Source of the DNA: Hoplostethus atlanticus
Lineage: Eukaryota > Chordata > Actinopteri > Trachichthyiformes > Trachichthyidae
Assembly (NCBI GenBank): GCA_034670405.1
Contig: JAXDDX010000160.1
Location: 777,501-841,500, forward strand
Reading direction: 5' to 3'
DNA: 64,000 nt
Under the pieces are notes generated by a model. That model saw nothing but the letters and a program-made list of their open reading frames with translations. It was not told the origin of the DNA and made no database searches. Below are positions 15,202 to 27,500 of the stretch, piece by piece; the first letter of the stretch is position 1, and every line of letters starts with the position of its first letter. Made by a program: the position numbers and the translations under genes.

Positions 15202-15425
15202 CGTTGACTACACACGATAAACTGTTATTACTATGGATGCTTCTCTTTTTCGTCGTAGATTAACCGTTAAAGCTTGCCTTGTAATCAAGAAAAGCCACCG
15301 TTTTTTGTGAAGAACTAGCTAAACTGGTTGTCGCAGCCAGAACAGCATAATCGAATCAAATATGGCTGCCCGTCCTACCCGGAAATACCGATAGATAGGA
15401 ATCATGGGTGTTGTAGTCGGCAGTT
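15202..15425 (-). promoter_or_regulatory. rab1a: rab1a 5' UTR and core promoter region
   Basis: There is no TATA box. A YY1-type site AAATATGGCTGCC lies at 15358-15370 on the plus strand and an ETS core CCGGAA at 15379-15384. A degenerate ZNF143-like ACTACAACACCCAT (minus) lies near 15404-15417. This combination is typical of TATA-less housekeeping promoters. Transcription probably starts around 15.35 kb, 150-200 bp upstream of the ATG. The transcription start is inferred. Confidence 0.6.
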
Positions 15426-16279
15426 TGCGTCCAGCTCCTGCGTACATGGGCACTTTTCAGACAGTGATAGTTTCTATGATGATGGCCTCCACCTTGGGAA
15501 AATAAAAGCTGATGATATTCTGTAAAGAAACACAAAAGCTCAGTCACCAGAATTAAATCAACTTAAGGCTTTTAAAAACCCTTGTAATGCCAGTTAGAAA
15601 GAAATATTTGAAAAAATGTGAAAATTGTACATTATCACAATACGGTCTGATGGCTGGACTCATTTATCTTTTTAAGACCTCTAAAACTGAATTTAAGTCT
15701 TAAAATGCTATAACTATATTCAAGACCATTTAAGGCCTTGAGTTTAGATAATATAAGTTAAGACATTTAAAGACTTTTTCAGGACCTGCAGGCGCCCTGC
15801 ATACATAGTCACTCTCTACTAGGCTACCTTGATAGATTGGATTGGATAATGGTACGAAAATATAAACTTCAGAATATGTGTTTCAGAATACACAAACAAT
15901 GGCCAAAATGTATTTCCATGTGTAGACAGCCTGTATACGAATCAGTGTTAGTCTAATTACATCAGATGCTCATTTATGAAAAATAACTCTAATAAACTGT
16001 AGAATATAATATCCTATTGAAATGTACGAATAGTATAGTGAAGCGATAGGACATACAAATACCATTAAGTACCATAAGGTTACTATAAACTCACTACAGG
16101 CTCACTATCAGTCTCTATAGGGATATCGTCTGATTTCAGGATGTTGAATGCGTGTCCGTGTGTTGTAGCGTGCACGTTTAGCAAAACATCCTTAGAAACA
16201 TGAATTTGGGCCACGGGAACGCGTACAGTACTGTTTTGTGTCCTTGTCATCTCTCTGTAACAGGTTTTTCTGTTACATC

Positions 16280-16301
16280 CCGGAAGTGCCGCTGACTTCC
16301 G
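16280..16301. promoter_or_regulatory. Paired opposing ETS motifs between rab1a and actr2
   Basis: CCGGAAGTG at 16280-16288 and an oppositely oriented CGGAAGT (ACTTCCG at 16295-16301) sit 6 bp apart, midway between the two divergent genes. This looks like an ETS/GABP-type promoter or enhancer element. Function is inferred from motifs only. Confidence 0.4.
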
Positions 16302-16720
16302 CCTTCACCAAGACAGCAGTGCCGGCAAAGTGCGTTAAAGACACAGATTTAGCCAGAGTTTTACCGGATGTTAAACGATTTGCCTTCAAAGTAAAAGCAT
16401 AGAAATGCCACATTTAAAAACTAGTGAATAATTAAGTATTGGGGTGTACAGAACAACACCGCATCAAAACACGATTGTTGGGCCACCTGTATGGGTTAAA
16501 ACTATTTTTTCAAAATGGTACACACCTTACAAGTTGTCTGGTACATGTTTTGTTTTTGGGTCTTTATGTATTTTTTGGCAACTTGGATAGGACTGTATCA
16601 GTGGCGTGCACTGACTCTGAAAGGACCAGGGGGCAACTTCTGTAAAAGGGCTGGGTCGTCCTCGTGGCTCAGCTGGTGAAGGTTGTGAAGGCTGAGAGCA
16701 GCCGTGGTTTGTCATATTGT

Positions 16721-17090
16721 TTTTTACTCCCAAGGATAAAACATCTCGAGATCATGACTTAATTATCTTATGTTGAGATATCAAACTTTGTTTTCTCATA
16801 AACATGATTTAATTATCTCATTATCATAGATTACAAACATGGTTTTCTCGAGATCACAACTGAAGTAGGTTGCAGATTATGGCTGCAATTTCTGTCTGTC
16901 ACACCTTGATTAAAGTAAAATCTAGTAAATTGTGTTGTTCAGTCACGATCTCGCCTTCTGTCTCCACTTTGGCTTCATGTTCTCATGAAGGCAACAGCAA
17001 CAGGAGAAAAGTTGCGATCTCAACAAAACCATTTGTTTGTTATCTGGAGATAACAAGATAATTAAATCTGATCTCAAGAGTAAAATTCTA
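16721..17090. mobile_element. MITE-like element with imperfect terminal inverted repeats
   Basis: The left end (TTTTACTC, then ATCTCGAGATCATGA and TTAATTATCT) reappears inverted at 17045-17088 (GATAATTAAAT, GATCTCAAGAGTAAAA). Internal TCTCGAGA and GAGATAAC motifs resemble a common teleost ATCTCGAGAT repeat. About 370 bp with no coding capacity. Confidence 0.5.
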
Positions 17091-17171
17091 AACAACCACA
17101 TCCGCTCTAACCCTAACCCTCCGTAGAAGGAGTCAACTATCTAACTGTAACATCTTGTGTTCATCCACAAG

Positions 17172-17172
<1 letters not shown>

Positions 17173-17234
<62 letters not shown>
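17173..17234. repeat. (AC)31 microsatellite upstream of actr2
   Basis: Uninterrupted AC run about 220-280 bp upstream of the actr2 start codon, a potential Z-DNA former close to the promoter. Confidence 0.95.
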
Positions 17235-17236
<2 letters not shown>

Positions 17237-17359
17237 ATGACTATGAATATATCCTGTGAAAGGGACTTTTATATTTTTCAATACCGCCTCCTTAAACACA
17301 TTCCTTATATAACCTGTATCATTCAAAAAACGTTGAAACACACGTTCGTCAATAAGGGT

Positions 17360-17454
17360 TTTATTTTTAAAACCGGAAGTCTTATTTTGTTTATTCTTAT
17401 GAGCTTGACACTGGTGTGCAGGCAGGGGGAGGCTGCTGGTTTTAGTGCTAAAAA
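17360..17454 (+). promoter_or_regulatory. actr2: actr2 core promoter / 5' UTR
   Basis: A consensus ETS site ACCGGAAGT lies at 17372-17380, 75-83 bp before the ATG, in a region without a TATA box. The start codon context AAAAATGG is acceptable. The transcription start is probably just downstream of the ETS site; this is inferred. Confidence 0.5.
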
Positions 17455-17502
17455 ATGGACAGTCAAGGAAGGAAAGTAGTAGTTTGTGACAATGGAACCG
17501 GG
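17455..17502 (+). CDS. actr2: actr2 coding exon 1
   Basis: Encodes [16 protein letters not shown] (16 aa), followed by donor GTAAGTTT. It holds the start of the first nucleotide-phosphate loop. Confidence 0.96.
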
Positions 17503-20001
17503 GTAAGTTTGACGGCAGATCGTTTTGTATACTTTTATTTCGTGTTGTCGTGATTTCCCAACGGTGCACTTTGACAGAAAAGAGGGAAGAGAAACAGGAA
17601 GTAACAGTAGCCTTCTCCATCGCTAGCTTGCTGGCTAACGCGTTAGCTCGACTGGGTGGGTTGTGTAAGGAATGTGTCTGTCAGCTTGTCAACCGGACAC
17701 TCATTCATCTGATTTTTGCCTTTTGATATCAGCACAGCGAGGTGTTGATTCATCTAGCTGCTGTTAAAATCCCAAACGACGACTGCGGGTTTAACACCGG
17801 GAAAGTCGCTTACAATGAGTCTGATTTGGGTTAGCTAGTTAGCAAACTGACTAACATCTATGCAGCGACAACTATCGTGCAATAAGTCATTTGAGTGACT
17901 GGACAGCAAGTCAGCAGCTTCGAAAAGTAGCTAAACTGTTGAAACCATGCAGTGAATTAAGCTGTTTTCTGAACCAGCTAACTTTACATCCCCGTGTAAT
18001 TTAGCTAAGCTCGATGGTTCACACGTTGTCTTGATATTCAGCAAATAATCAGACATGTGAGCAAACCAGAAGCACACCGGGAGGACAAGTTTTCATTGAA
18101 AGTTCGTCTAAAATCACAAAAATCAAATGTTGGTGGTTTCAGTAGTCAAACCAGATGGCCCCGCCCTCGACAAACTCAATTGAACGTGTACCAAAGATCT
18201 CACCGGTTCCTTAACACCACAACACTTGGAAGTAGAGACATAATTGCAAACACGTCTTTAAGTTTTCGATTGTGCGACTATTATCAGTCAATTAAAGTTA
18301 ACTAAATTGCTGTGGGTTTGATGAACTGTGGGGAAACCGCGCATGCGTGAGACAGTGAGTGCGGAAGTTGAAACTATTCTTCCATGTAAGGAAACTTGGC
18401 GGATCTGCAGCGTTTTGACACCAGCACGTCTTCCACTTTTAATTTAGAAACAACAGAGAAAGTTTCTTTGCTAAAACAAGTGTTGATCTTGAATCTGCAC
18501 TTTTGGGGAAGTTGCTGAACGACTTGTGTTTTCATTTAAAAATGAATGACTGCAACAATAATCCCACATTTATTCATTTAATGCATCATGTGACATCTTG
18601 TCTTAGACATCTAGTCTTTGAAAGGTACAGTACTGTAGGCCTGCTTCATGACTGACGTAGGAATGTGTGTATTTTATGCATTTTCAGCACACACTGAAAG
18701 GATGGAAGTTCTTAGCTAGATTGTCAAGGTCAGGCGAGGCGCATCTGAGAGTGACTGTCAGGCGATAACATCAGCACGCATCACTTCCTGTCCCCCTTGG
18801 CAGCGGGTGTGAGGGTAGTCGGCTGTTACGCTGTAATAACGTCGTCCCAGTTCAGTCTGGTTGCAACTCAAGCAGAACTGCATGTGGTTGGCTGCTGAGT
18901 TCGTTTAAAAGGAGTGAAAACTGCTTCCTCCTTCCTTCCTGTGTTCATTCAGCAGCGGTGACCAGCACAGCAACACTGAAACCACTTGTAGAAAAATGGG
19001 GAAACTAAAGCCGCACTGGGCAAGATTTTGAATCTAAAAAACACTTTTTCAGACTAAATTGCCAAGTGGGGTTTCCTCTCTCGTCCGTTTGGTTTCCTTT
19101 GGTGTAAAGCATCACAGACCGGCTGTGGTGGTTCACTGACGTCACCTTACCTACTTTCTGGGTATTGAGGTTAAAACATTTTCAAACCGTCTCGCTGACA
19201 TTCGAGTGTGTGAAGTAACGTCAGCGCTTCATCCTGCACTGAAACCACGAGTGTGACCGAAACAGGGTCGGACATGAAAGCAAAACTACAATTACTCCCA
19301 AGTGCAGTATTATTGTTATTAGTGTTTAGCACGGTGATACTTCACCTCTTCACTAGACGTCTCTGCTGGATCTCCGCTATAATCCGCTGCCTTACTCCTC
19401 TACGTTATCAAACTGGGACTTTATTGTTGGTGTCAGTTACAGGCCACCGTGGCTCAAGGGGACGGAGCCAATTCATGCTTGTAAATAGACATTGATCAAA
19501 GTCATCACTTCTTAATGTCCCTTTAATTGTCAGTACTGAGACATGACTTGCGTTCTTCCTTCCCAGTTCGTCAAGTGTGGCTATGCAGGCTCCAACTTCC
19601 CAGAGCACATCTTCCCAGCGCTGGTTGGCAGGCCAATCATTCGCTCCACAGCCAAAGTCGGCAACATTGAAATCAAGGTAAGCCGACCCAAGTCCCAATA
19701 TACTTACTCATGACGCTACATAAGAAATGAAATGATCATTTATTGAAATGTTATTTATTATTCATTGAAATGTATTATTTCAAGAAATTAACGTCTGGAA
19801 AAAGTGATTGTTTTAAAAGTGGCTGTGAAAATGAGCCAAAACCAAAAGTCTCCTCTGTGCTGTCACTTCCACATCCACATCCTCATCAGGTTCCTTCAGT
19901 TTGCCAGATTTCCCACAATGCCGCTGTTATCAAGCTGTTAAATAGTAACCGCACCTCACGATAACAGGGCTGCGTTTCATCACAGGATAGGTGTGGTTTT
20001 A

Positions 20002-20072
<71 letters not shown>

Positions 20073-21513
20073 TCTTCATATCTGAACGTGGTCACCTCTG
20101 CCTCCCTCTCCTGTGTTGATCGAGGACATCAGGAAGCTGGTGAGTGTGTCTGGGATGCGTTTGAGTTTCCTCATCTCACCAGGAATGGGAGAGTTTGTTT
20201 TCCTCTAACTGCTCTCAGATCTGCTGTACGAAGCATTTAACATCGGTAGATCATGACCTGTCAGCCTCTCCTCTCCTCCACCGGGTCGTTTTGGAGGGAA
20301 ATCCGCTGGATTGCTTTACGGCACAAAACCGTTTTACTTTTTAAGAAATACACAACTTTGTTCCAGTTCCTGTTCTGGCTGAATTTAAGGTCATGGAATA
20401 ATCTCAGTGTAGAAACCTGAAATCTAACATGAGTTGAGTCGACTAACCGGTCAGAATGCCGTTGAGTGTCAACTCCTGCCTTGATATTGTGACGTGCTGG
20501 TTGTTGTGGCTCCCCTCTGAGTGAGCATGCTGCCATGCTAAGTGTTAGTCAGTGTTAGTCTGTGACCTCTAACCCCGTTCTGTCTGGCCCCGCCTCCTCG
20601 TACCTCTCAGGTGTGTTGATGTTTAACAGAACAGCGCTGACAAGACCATGGTTATAAGATGCTCTCGCTAATCTGAAAGTGAGATTTATATTTTATGCTC
20701 CTTCATCCAGATCACAGTTGATTCACCAGTAGAGTTAAATTCCCAGATCATCAATTTACAAGCCAACAGCAGTAATGAGGTCAAAGGTCAGAGAGCCACG
20801 GCACCCAGACAATAAGTCTCATGTATGAGACCGGTCTTAAAATGTCTCAGGTTATATTCCAGATTTAAACAAGGTACACCTGATCTGAAGTGTTTCTCCC
20901 GACTGGCTCGCTCTGCTGAACTGTTGACCTTTGACCCCCCCCAGGACCTGATGGTGGGGGACGAGGCCAGCGAGCTGCGCTCCATGCTGGAGGTCAACTA
21001 CCCCATGGAGAACGGCATCGTCAGGAGCTGGGACGACATGAAGCACCTGTGGGACTACACCTTCGGCCCCGAGAAGCTCAACATCAGCTCCCGCGACTGT
21101 AAGATCCTGCTGACCGAGCCGCCCATGAACCCCACCAAGAACAGGGAGAAGATCATCGAGGTTGGTGCTCTGGGAGTGGATCGTCTGAGTGTGTTGAGTG
21201 TTTCGGGAGCTTCGTTGGCCTGAGAGAGTCTAGTGAACCAGAACGCAGGATCTGGTGAGAGTTAAAGATCTGGTCGTCGAGTAGCCGCTGCTACGCTAAC
21301 TGAACAGACGTCACAGGGACATCGTAGTCATGTGACTCTGATTTGGGGAAAGTAATTTTAATTCAGTATGAAATCAAATGTTGTTTCTGATTGATATTAT
21401 TGAGCCAATCATTGGAAACGTCTTGCTGATGTTTTCCTCTGTAACTCAATCAATCAACCTCTGACCTCCTCGACTCGGAGTGGTTACTTTAAAACGGCCT
21501 CAGCCATATATAT

Positions 21514-21546
<33 letters not shown>

Positions 21547-24500
21547 GAATGGAATAAAGATGAAAGCTTTATTTAATGTCTTTTCTTCATCTCCCCTTCC
21601 TCCTCTCAGGTGATGTTTGAGACGTACCAGTTTGCAGGCGTCTACATCGCCATCCAGGCTGTGCTGACTCTCTACGCTCAAGGTGCGTTCACTGCTCTGG
21701 TAACAAGTGTGATCCCACTCATTTCTAATGGGAGGTTTCTTCTTCTGTCCTGATCACATCGCCGTTGAAATGACAAGCTGGCAGCAGAAGACAGGCGATG
21801 GGAGACAGATGGAAAAACGTTTTGAATTACCTGCACAAATGTTTCCTAAAACATCTTCATCTATTTTTATGACTTGGATGAAGATCAGATCATGTTTCAG
21901 GAGACGTTCATGCAGGAAGGCAGGTCCTGGAGAGGTAACAGGATTGAAACAACGGTCAGTTATCCACAGGAATAAGAAAATACACCACAAAACAACAACA
22001 TGGACCCAGAAATGCAACGTACACCATCAATAAGTGTTTTAATTCTTTGTTGAGATGTCGGTCGGCCCGTGCACTAAACCCTTCATCCAAATGATTCACG
22101 CCTCGAGGTTTAAGGACCGTTACATGTTATAGAGCTGGAATCCCGTAAATGGTTTGTAGAGAAAATAAAGGAAGGTTGTCTTGAGATGTTTTTTAGACAG
22201 TCCAGTCAACAACCAATAGTTGCTGGGACCAAGACAAGTCCCAGTCAAAATAGGAATGACACCAACAAGACCAAGTCCAAGACGTCGGACTGCAGCCCTG
22301 TTGGTGCCTTGCTCTTCCCATTGAGCCTCACAGGAACGCCGGATCACACCGTTTTCAGCTGGATCAGTTTTCTGCTGCAGCCTCGACGCCGGGCGGCGAG
22401 CGTCTGCGATCTGCTGACACATTTACCGGTTTTCCAGGGTCTTTCTATGTGAGCAGGCTCAGTGTTTAGACGTTGAGCTAAACACAGCTGCAGGATGTGT
22501 GACCCTTTCACTGGACGAGGGTGGAATGTGTAGCAGGTTTCATTTCATCAGCCTGGACGTCTGACGGCGGTTGGATCCCTGCAGCAGCCAGCGCCGGGGA
22601 GGCTGCTGCTGCACAACAGGTTTACAAGCCAGTTGAAGAAGTTGAACTACAGCGAAGCAGTTTCCTTTATCTACCCATGTTGGATGTTCATAATACTTAC
22701 TTGTGTGCATGAAGCGTGTGAAGTCTGTTAGCTTGAATTTAAACATGATTCATCAGTATCAAGTAAGAAGGTAAGAAGTGTGTAAATCTACAGCTACCCC
22801 CGAGAGAAATCTAGCTAGTTAACCAAGTTAAAACTATTTCACATCATCAACTGGGGGCTTAAGGCCTGAACACAGACGTTTATTTACTATGTGAATGTGA
22901 ACGGCGTCTAAGACGTCAGGCTGTCCGGTCTGCAGACGTCTCCTGAGTGTCTCTGTGGTTGGGCAGGGCTGCTGACTGGAGTGGTGGTGGACTCTGGCGA
23001 CGGCGTTACGCACATCTGTCCGGTGTACGAGGGCTTCTCTCTGCCCCACCTGACCCGACGGCTGGACATCGCAGGGCGGGACATCACACGCTACCTCATC
23101 AAGGTACCGCCGCCGCATCGTGATCCCGTCGCTGAAAGAACCGTATAAGTTGTTTTCCAGGTGCCTTGTCTATACGTAATGCTAATGACAGTATCATGCC
23201 ATGGTCCGTCTGCCAGCTGCTGCTGCTGAGAGGCTACGCCTTCAACCACTCGGCCGACTTTGAGACGGTGAGGATGATGAAGGAGAAGATGTGCTACGTC
23301 GGCTACAACATCGAACAGGAGCAGAAGCTGGCGCTGGAGACCACGGTGCTGGTGGAGTCGTACACGGTCAGTCTGTTAACCTAACCCTACCGCCACCACG
23401 TTGTTGTTATTATTCCCACCTCTCCCAGCCGGTTTACTACCAACATCACTTCCTGGCTTTTCCTCCCACCAGTTAATTCTAAACCCATGGGCATTAACAT
23501 GGAGTTGGACCCCCCCACTCTTCTGGAAGGCTTTCCTCAAGCTGTTGGAGTGTCTGTGGGAATTTGTGCCCATTCAGCCAAAAGAGCATTAGTGAGGTCA
23601 GGCAGTGATGTTGGAGAGAAGGCCTGGCTCGCCATCGGCGTTCTGATTCTGATCATTTGTTATTAGTTATTAGGCTTTGTACAGCACTTTGGTCAACCTT
23701 GTTGTTTTTAAATGTGCTTTATAAATAAACCTGACTTGACTTGACTCCTCCCAAAGGTTCAGTGGGGTTGAGGTCAGGGCTCTGTACAGGCTGATCCAGT
23801 TCCTCCACACCAAACTGGTCTAACCATCTTTATGGACCTGGCTTTGTGCACAGGGGCTCAGTCATGCTGGAGCAGCAAAGGGCCTTCCCCAAACTGTTGC
23901 CACAAAGTTGGAAGCGCCCAATTGGTTAAAATGTCTTGGTATCCTGTAGCATTAAGATTACTAAGGGGCCAAGCCCAAACCCTGAGGAACAGCCCCAGAC
24001 CATTATCACAGTAGGCACTATGCATTCTGGTAGGTAGCGTTCTCCTGGCATCCTCCAAACCCAGATCCATCCATCAGACTGCCAGACAGTGAAGCGTGAT
24101 TCATCACATATCCACAGTAATAATGCCAGACAGGTACAATCAGAATGAAGTAGATAAAAAGAAACCAAATATATAAAAGATTGTCTCTGTTTTTGTAAAA
24201 TCCTCTATAAAACCGAGACGTCACTCTGAATATCACCCAGGGGGTGCTAATAATACCCCTCATCTGCCCCACATCACTTCCTGTCGGCTCAGCTCCCGCG
24301 CCGCGTGCTGACCTGGTTTTGGGTTTCCTCTCCTGGCTGCTTCAATGGAGCCTTTCTTCTTCCCTGCTACCGTCGCTCCATCAAAGACCCTCTGTTGAGG
24401 TCCTGGCAGCTCTTAAAGGAGTACACCAGGTTTCCAGGAGGTTGCCCTGTTGGTCAACTTACCTGTTAAGTGTTGAGACTATAGACACCAAAATCATCCA

Positions 24501-27500
24501 CGTGTCCCCGGTAGATCTTTGGCTCTGGTGATCCATGCTAACACTTTAGCATACACTATGTTGAGTGATAGTAGGCTCCATGCTAACACTTCAGCATACA
24601 CTATGTTGAGTGATAGTAGGCTCCATGCTAACACTTTAGCATACACTATGTTGAGTGATAGTAGGGTCTATGCTAACACTTTAGCATACACTATGTTGAG
24701 TGATATTAGACTCCATGCTAACACTTTAGCATTCATTATGTTGAGTGATAGTAGGGTCCATGCTAACACTTTAGCATACACTATGTTGAGTGATAGTAGA
24801 CTCCATGCTAACACTTTAGCATTCATTATGTTGAGTGATAGTAGGGTCCATGCTAACACTTTAGCATACACTATGTTGAGTGATAGTAGGGTCCATGCTA
24901 ACACTTTAGCATACACTATGTTGAGTGATATTAGACTCCATGCTAACACTTTAGCATTCATTATGTTGAGTGATAGTAGGGTCCATGCTAACACTTTAGC
25001 ATACACTATGTTGAATGATAGTAGGCTCCATGCTAACACTTTAGCATCCACTATGTTGAGTGACAGTAGGCGGCTTGTTAATGGTAACTTGTTAAGAACA
25101 GTTGACCATACGCCATTTGATGTGGGCGTTCCAACAAGTTAAACACCTCAACGCTTCCCAGTTTTAGCTACCAGATGTAATCCTGTTCTTCCACTGATGT
25201 GATGTGGACGTGGTATTTGACCCCGATCGGTTTCCCGTTTGAACCGTCTCTCCGCGGCGTAACGCCCAGTGAAGGACAAATGCCCTAAAGGTAGCCCAGG
25301 CATCACATCCCTGACGTCGGTACCATTTGGCATCGCTGTCCTTTTGTTCCTGGAGGAGCGAGCCACCAACGCTGCCAGGGGGAGGCCACCCATATGCACT
25401 CTTGGATAAAGATGTTCTGTTCTCGGTTGTGTCTGTCCTCAGCTCCCAGACGGCAGGCTGATCAAGGTGGGAGGTGAGAGGTTCGAAGCCCCCGAGGCTC
25501 TGTTTCAACCCCACCTCATCAACGTGGAGGGGGTGGGCGTGGCCGAGCTGCTCTTCAACACCATCCAGGCTGCAGACATTGACACCAGGTAGGCCGGGAG
25601 GACAGCGCTCGTCTTTATGGTCGAGGGAAGAAGGAGGACGGCTGCTGTTAGTTCAGTCAGTCCAAGGGTGATTTGTGAATTCCAGGTTGTAGCCCTCAAC
25701 CACATTGTTGTATGTGCAGTGGATCAACCGGTGGCTCTCAACCCTGTTGTTGTATTTTATATGATATTTATCCTCATTTCTTAATAGAGAATAGAGAGAA
25801 CACAGAAATCCAACTCTCTGTCTCAAGTTCTTTGTGAAACGAAAGTAAATGACCCTCTGACCTCCTCTCTGCTCAGGTCTGAGTTCTACAAACACATCGT
25901 CCTGTCTGGAGGATCCACCATGTACCCCGGCCTGCCGTCTCGCCTGGAGCGTGAGCTGAAACAGCTCTACCTGGAGCGAGTGCTGAAGGGAGACGTCGAC
26001 AAGCTGTCGGTAAGCAGGGGGGCGGGGCGGGGGCGGGGCCTGCATCAATGTAGTGAATGAAACTACGTTGACTTTAACAACTCCAGCTGTTAACACCAAG
26101 GTGCTGTGGAAGTTGAACTCAGAGAATCACTGAACTAAATACTGAATTCCTGCGTTGACTTAGCCACTAGTTAGAAAATCACAGAGCTACTTCCTGGTCA
26201 GTGAACGCACCACGTACCAACCTAGTGCTGCCCATGCTGGTGTGACTTCAACCGTCCTGCCTGGTGGATGAGACACACTGGGTTTCCCTCAGGAGGACTC
26301 TTGAGGGTCTGGAGGCCTGGAGAGACAGACGGGGATCTAGACGGACGGGGATCTAGACAGACGGGGAGAGAGACAGACTGACGGGGATCTAGACAGACGG
26401 ACGGGGATCTAGACAGACGGACGGGGATCTAGACAGACGGACGGGGAGAGAGACAAACGGACGGGGAGAGAGACAGACGGGGATCTAGACAGACGGACGG
26501 GGAGAGAGACGGACGGACGGGGAGAGAGACAGATGGACGGGGAGAGAGACAGACGGACGGGGAGAGAGACAGACGGACGGGGATCTAGACAGACGGACGG
26601 GGATCTAGACAGACGGGGATCTAGACAGACGGACGGGGATCTAGACAGACGGACGGGGAGAGAGACAGACGGACGGGGATCTAGACAGACGGACGGGGAT
26701 CTAGACAGACGGACGGGGAGAGAGACAGACGGACGGGGAGAGAGACAGACGGACGGGGAGAGAGACAAACGGACGGGGAGAGAGACAGACGGGGATCTAG
26801 ACAGACGGACGGGGAGAGAGACGGACGGAGAGAGAGACAGACGGGGAGAGAGACAGACGGGGATCTAGACAGACGGGGATCTAGACAGACGGACGGGGAT
26901 CTAGACAGACGGACGGGGATCTAGACAGACAGATGGGGAGAGAGACAGACGGGGATGAACACTGAGATAGTTTCACAGGAAGGAACAAACCAACTCATCC
27001 TGGCTCCTATGAGGCAGTTTGGGCTCAGTCTCTAACTTTACTGTGGACATGAAACCTTCATCGGTCCAAACCGAAATGCAGTGAAGGAGTTAAAACCGTT
27101 GCTCTCCTCCTCAGACCTTTTGCATTAATTCCCCTTGTGCAGTCACTGTATCTGCCACCAGGGGGCGCTGTTGCCTCACATTGAACCCACGGAGCCTGGA
27201 ACACTTCAGAAGCTGCTATCTTTGTCATGGGATAACTTCTAAATCATGTGTTGACTACAAGATGAAAACATAAAGTCTCATTGTTCCTCCTGAAGAGGAA
27301 CCAGGCTCGGCTGCTCCGATCCTCCAACCTGTAATTATAAGACAATGTGCCAGCTATTTATAGGATTATTATCTCCTCCTCCCTTTAATGCTCCCTCTCC
27401 TCTCTTTCCTCTTGTCTTGGTGCAGAAATTCAAAATCAGGATAGAGGACCCCCCTCGGCGTAAACACATGGTGTTCCTGGGCGGGGCCGTGCTGGCCGAC

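Noticed and set aside
17103-17118. Telomere-like CTAACCCTAACCCT
   Set aside because: Only two units, which is too short to be meaningful as an interstitial telomeric sequence.
24519-25142. 207-aa plus-strand and 127-aa minus-strand periodic ORFs
   Set aside because: They arise from a 45-bp tandem repeat with no stop codons on either strand and lie inside actr2 intron 6.
26409-26868. 119-aa and 111-aa repeat proteins rich in Ser/Pro/Arg or Asp/Arg/Gly
   Set aside because: These are by-products of the 20-bp minisatellite in actr2 intron 8.
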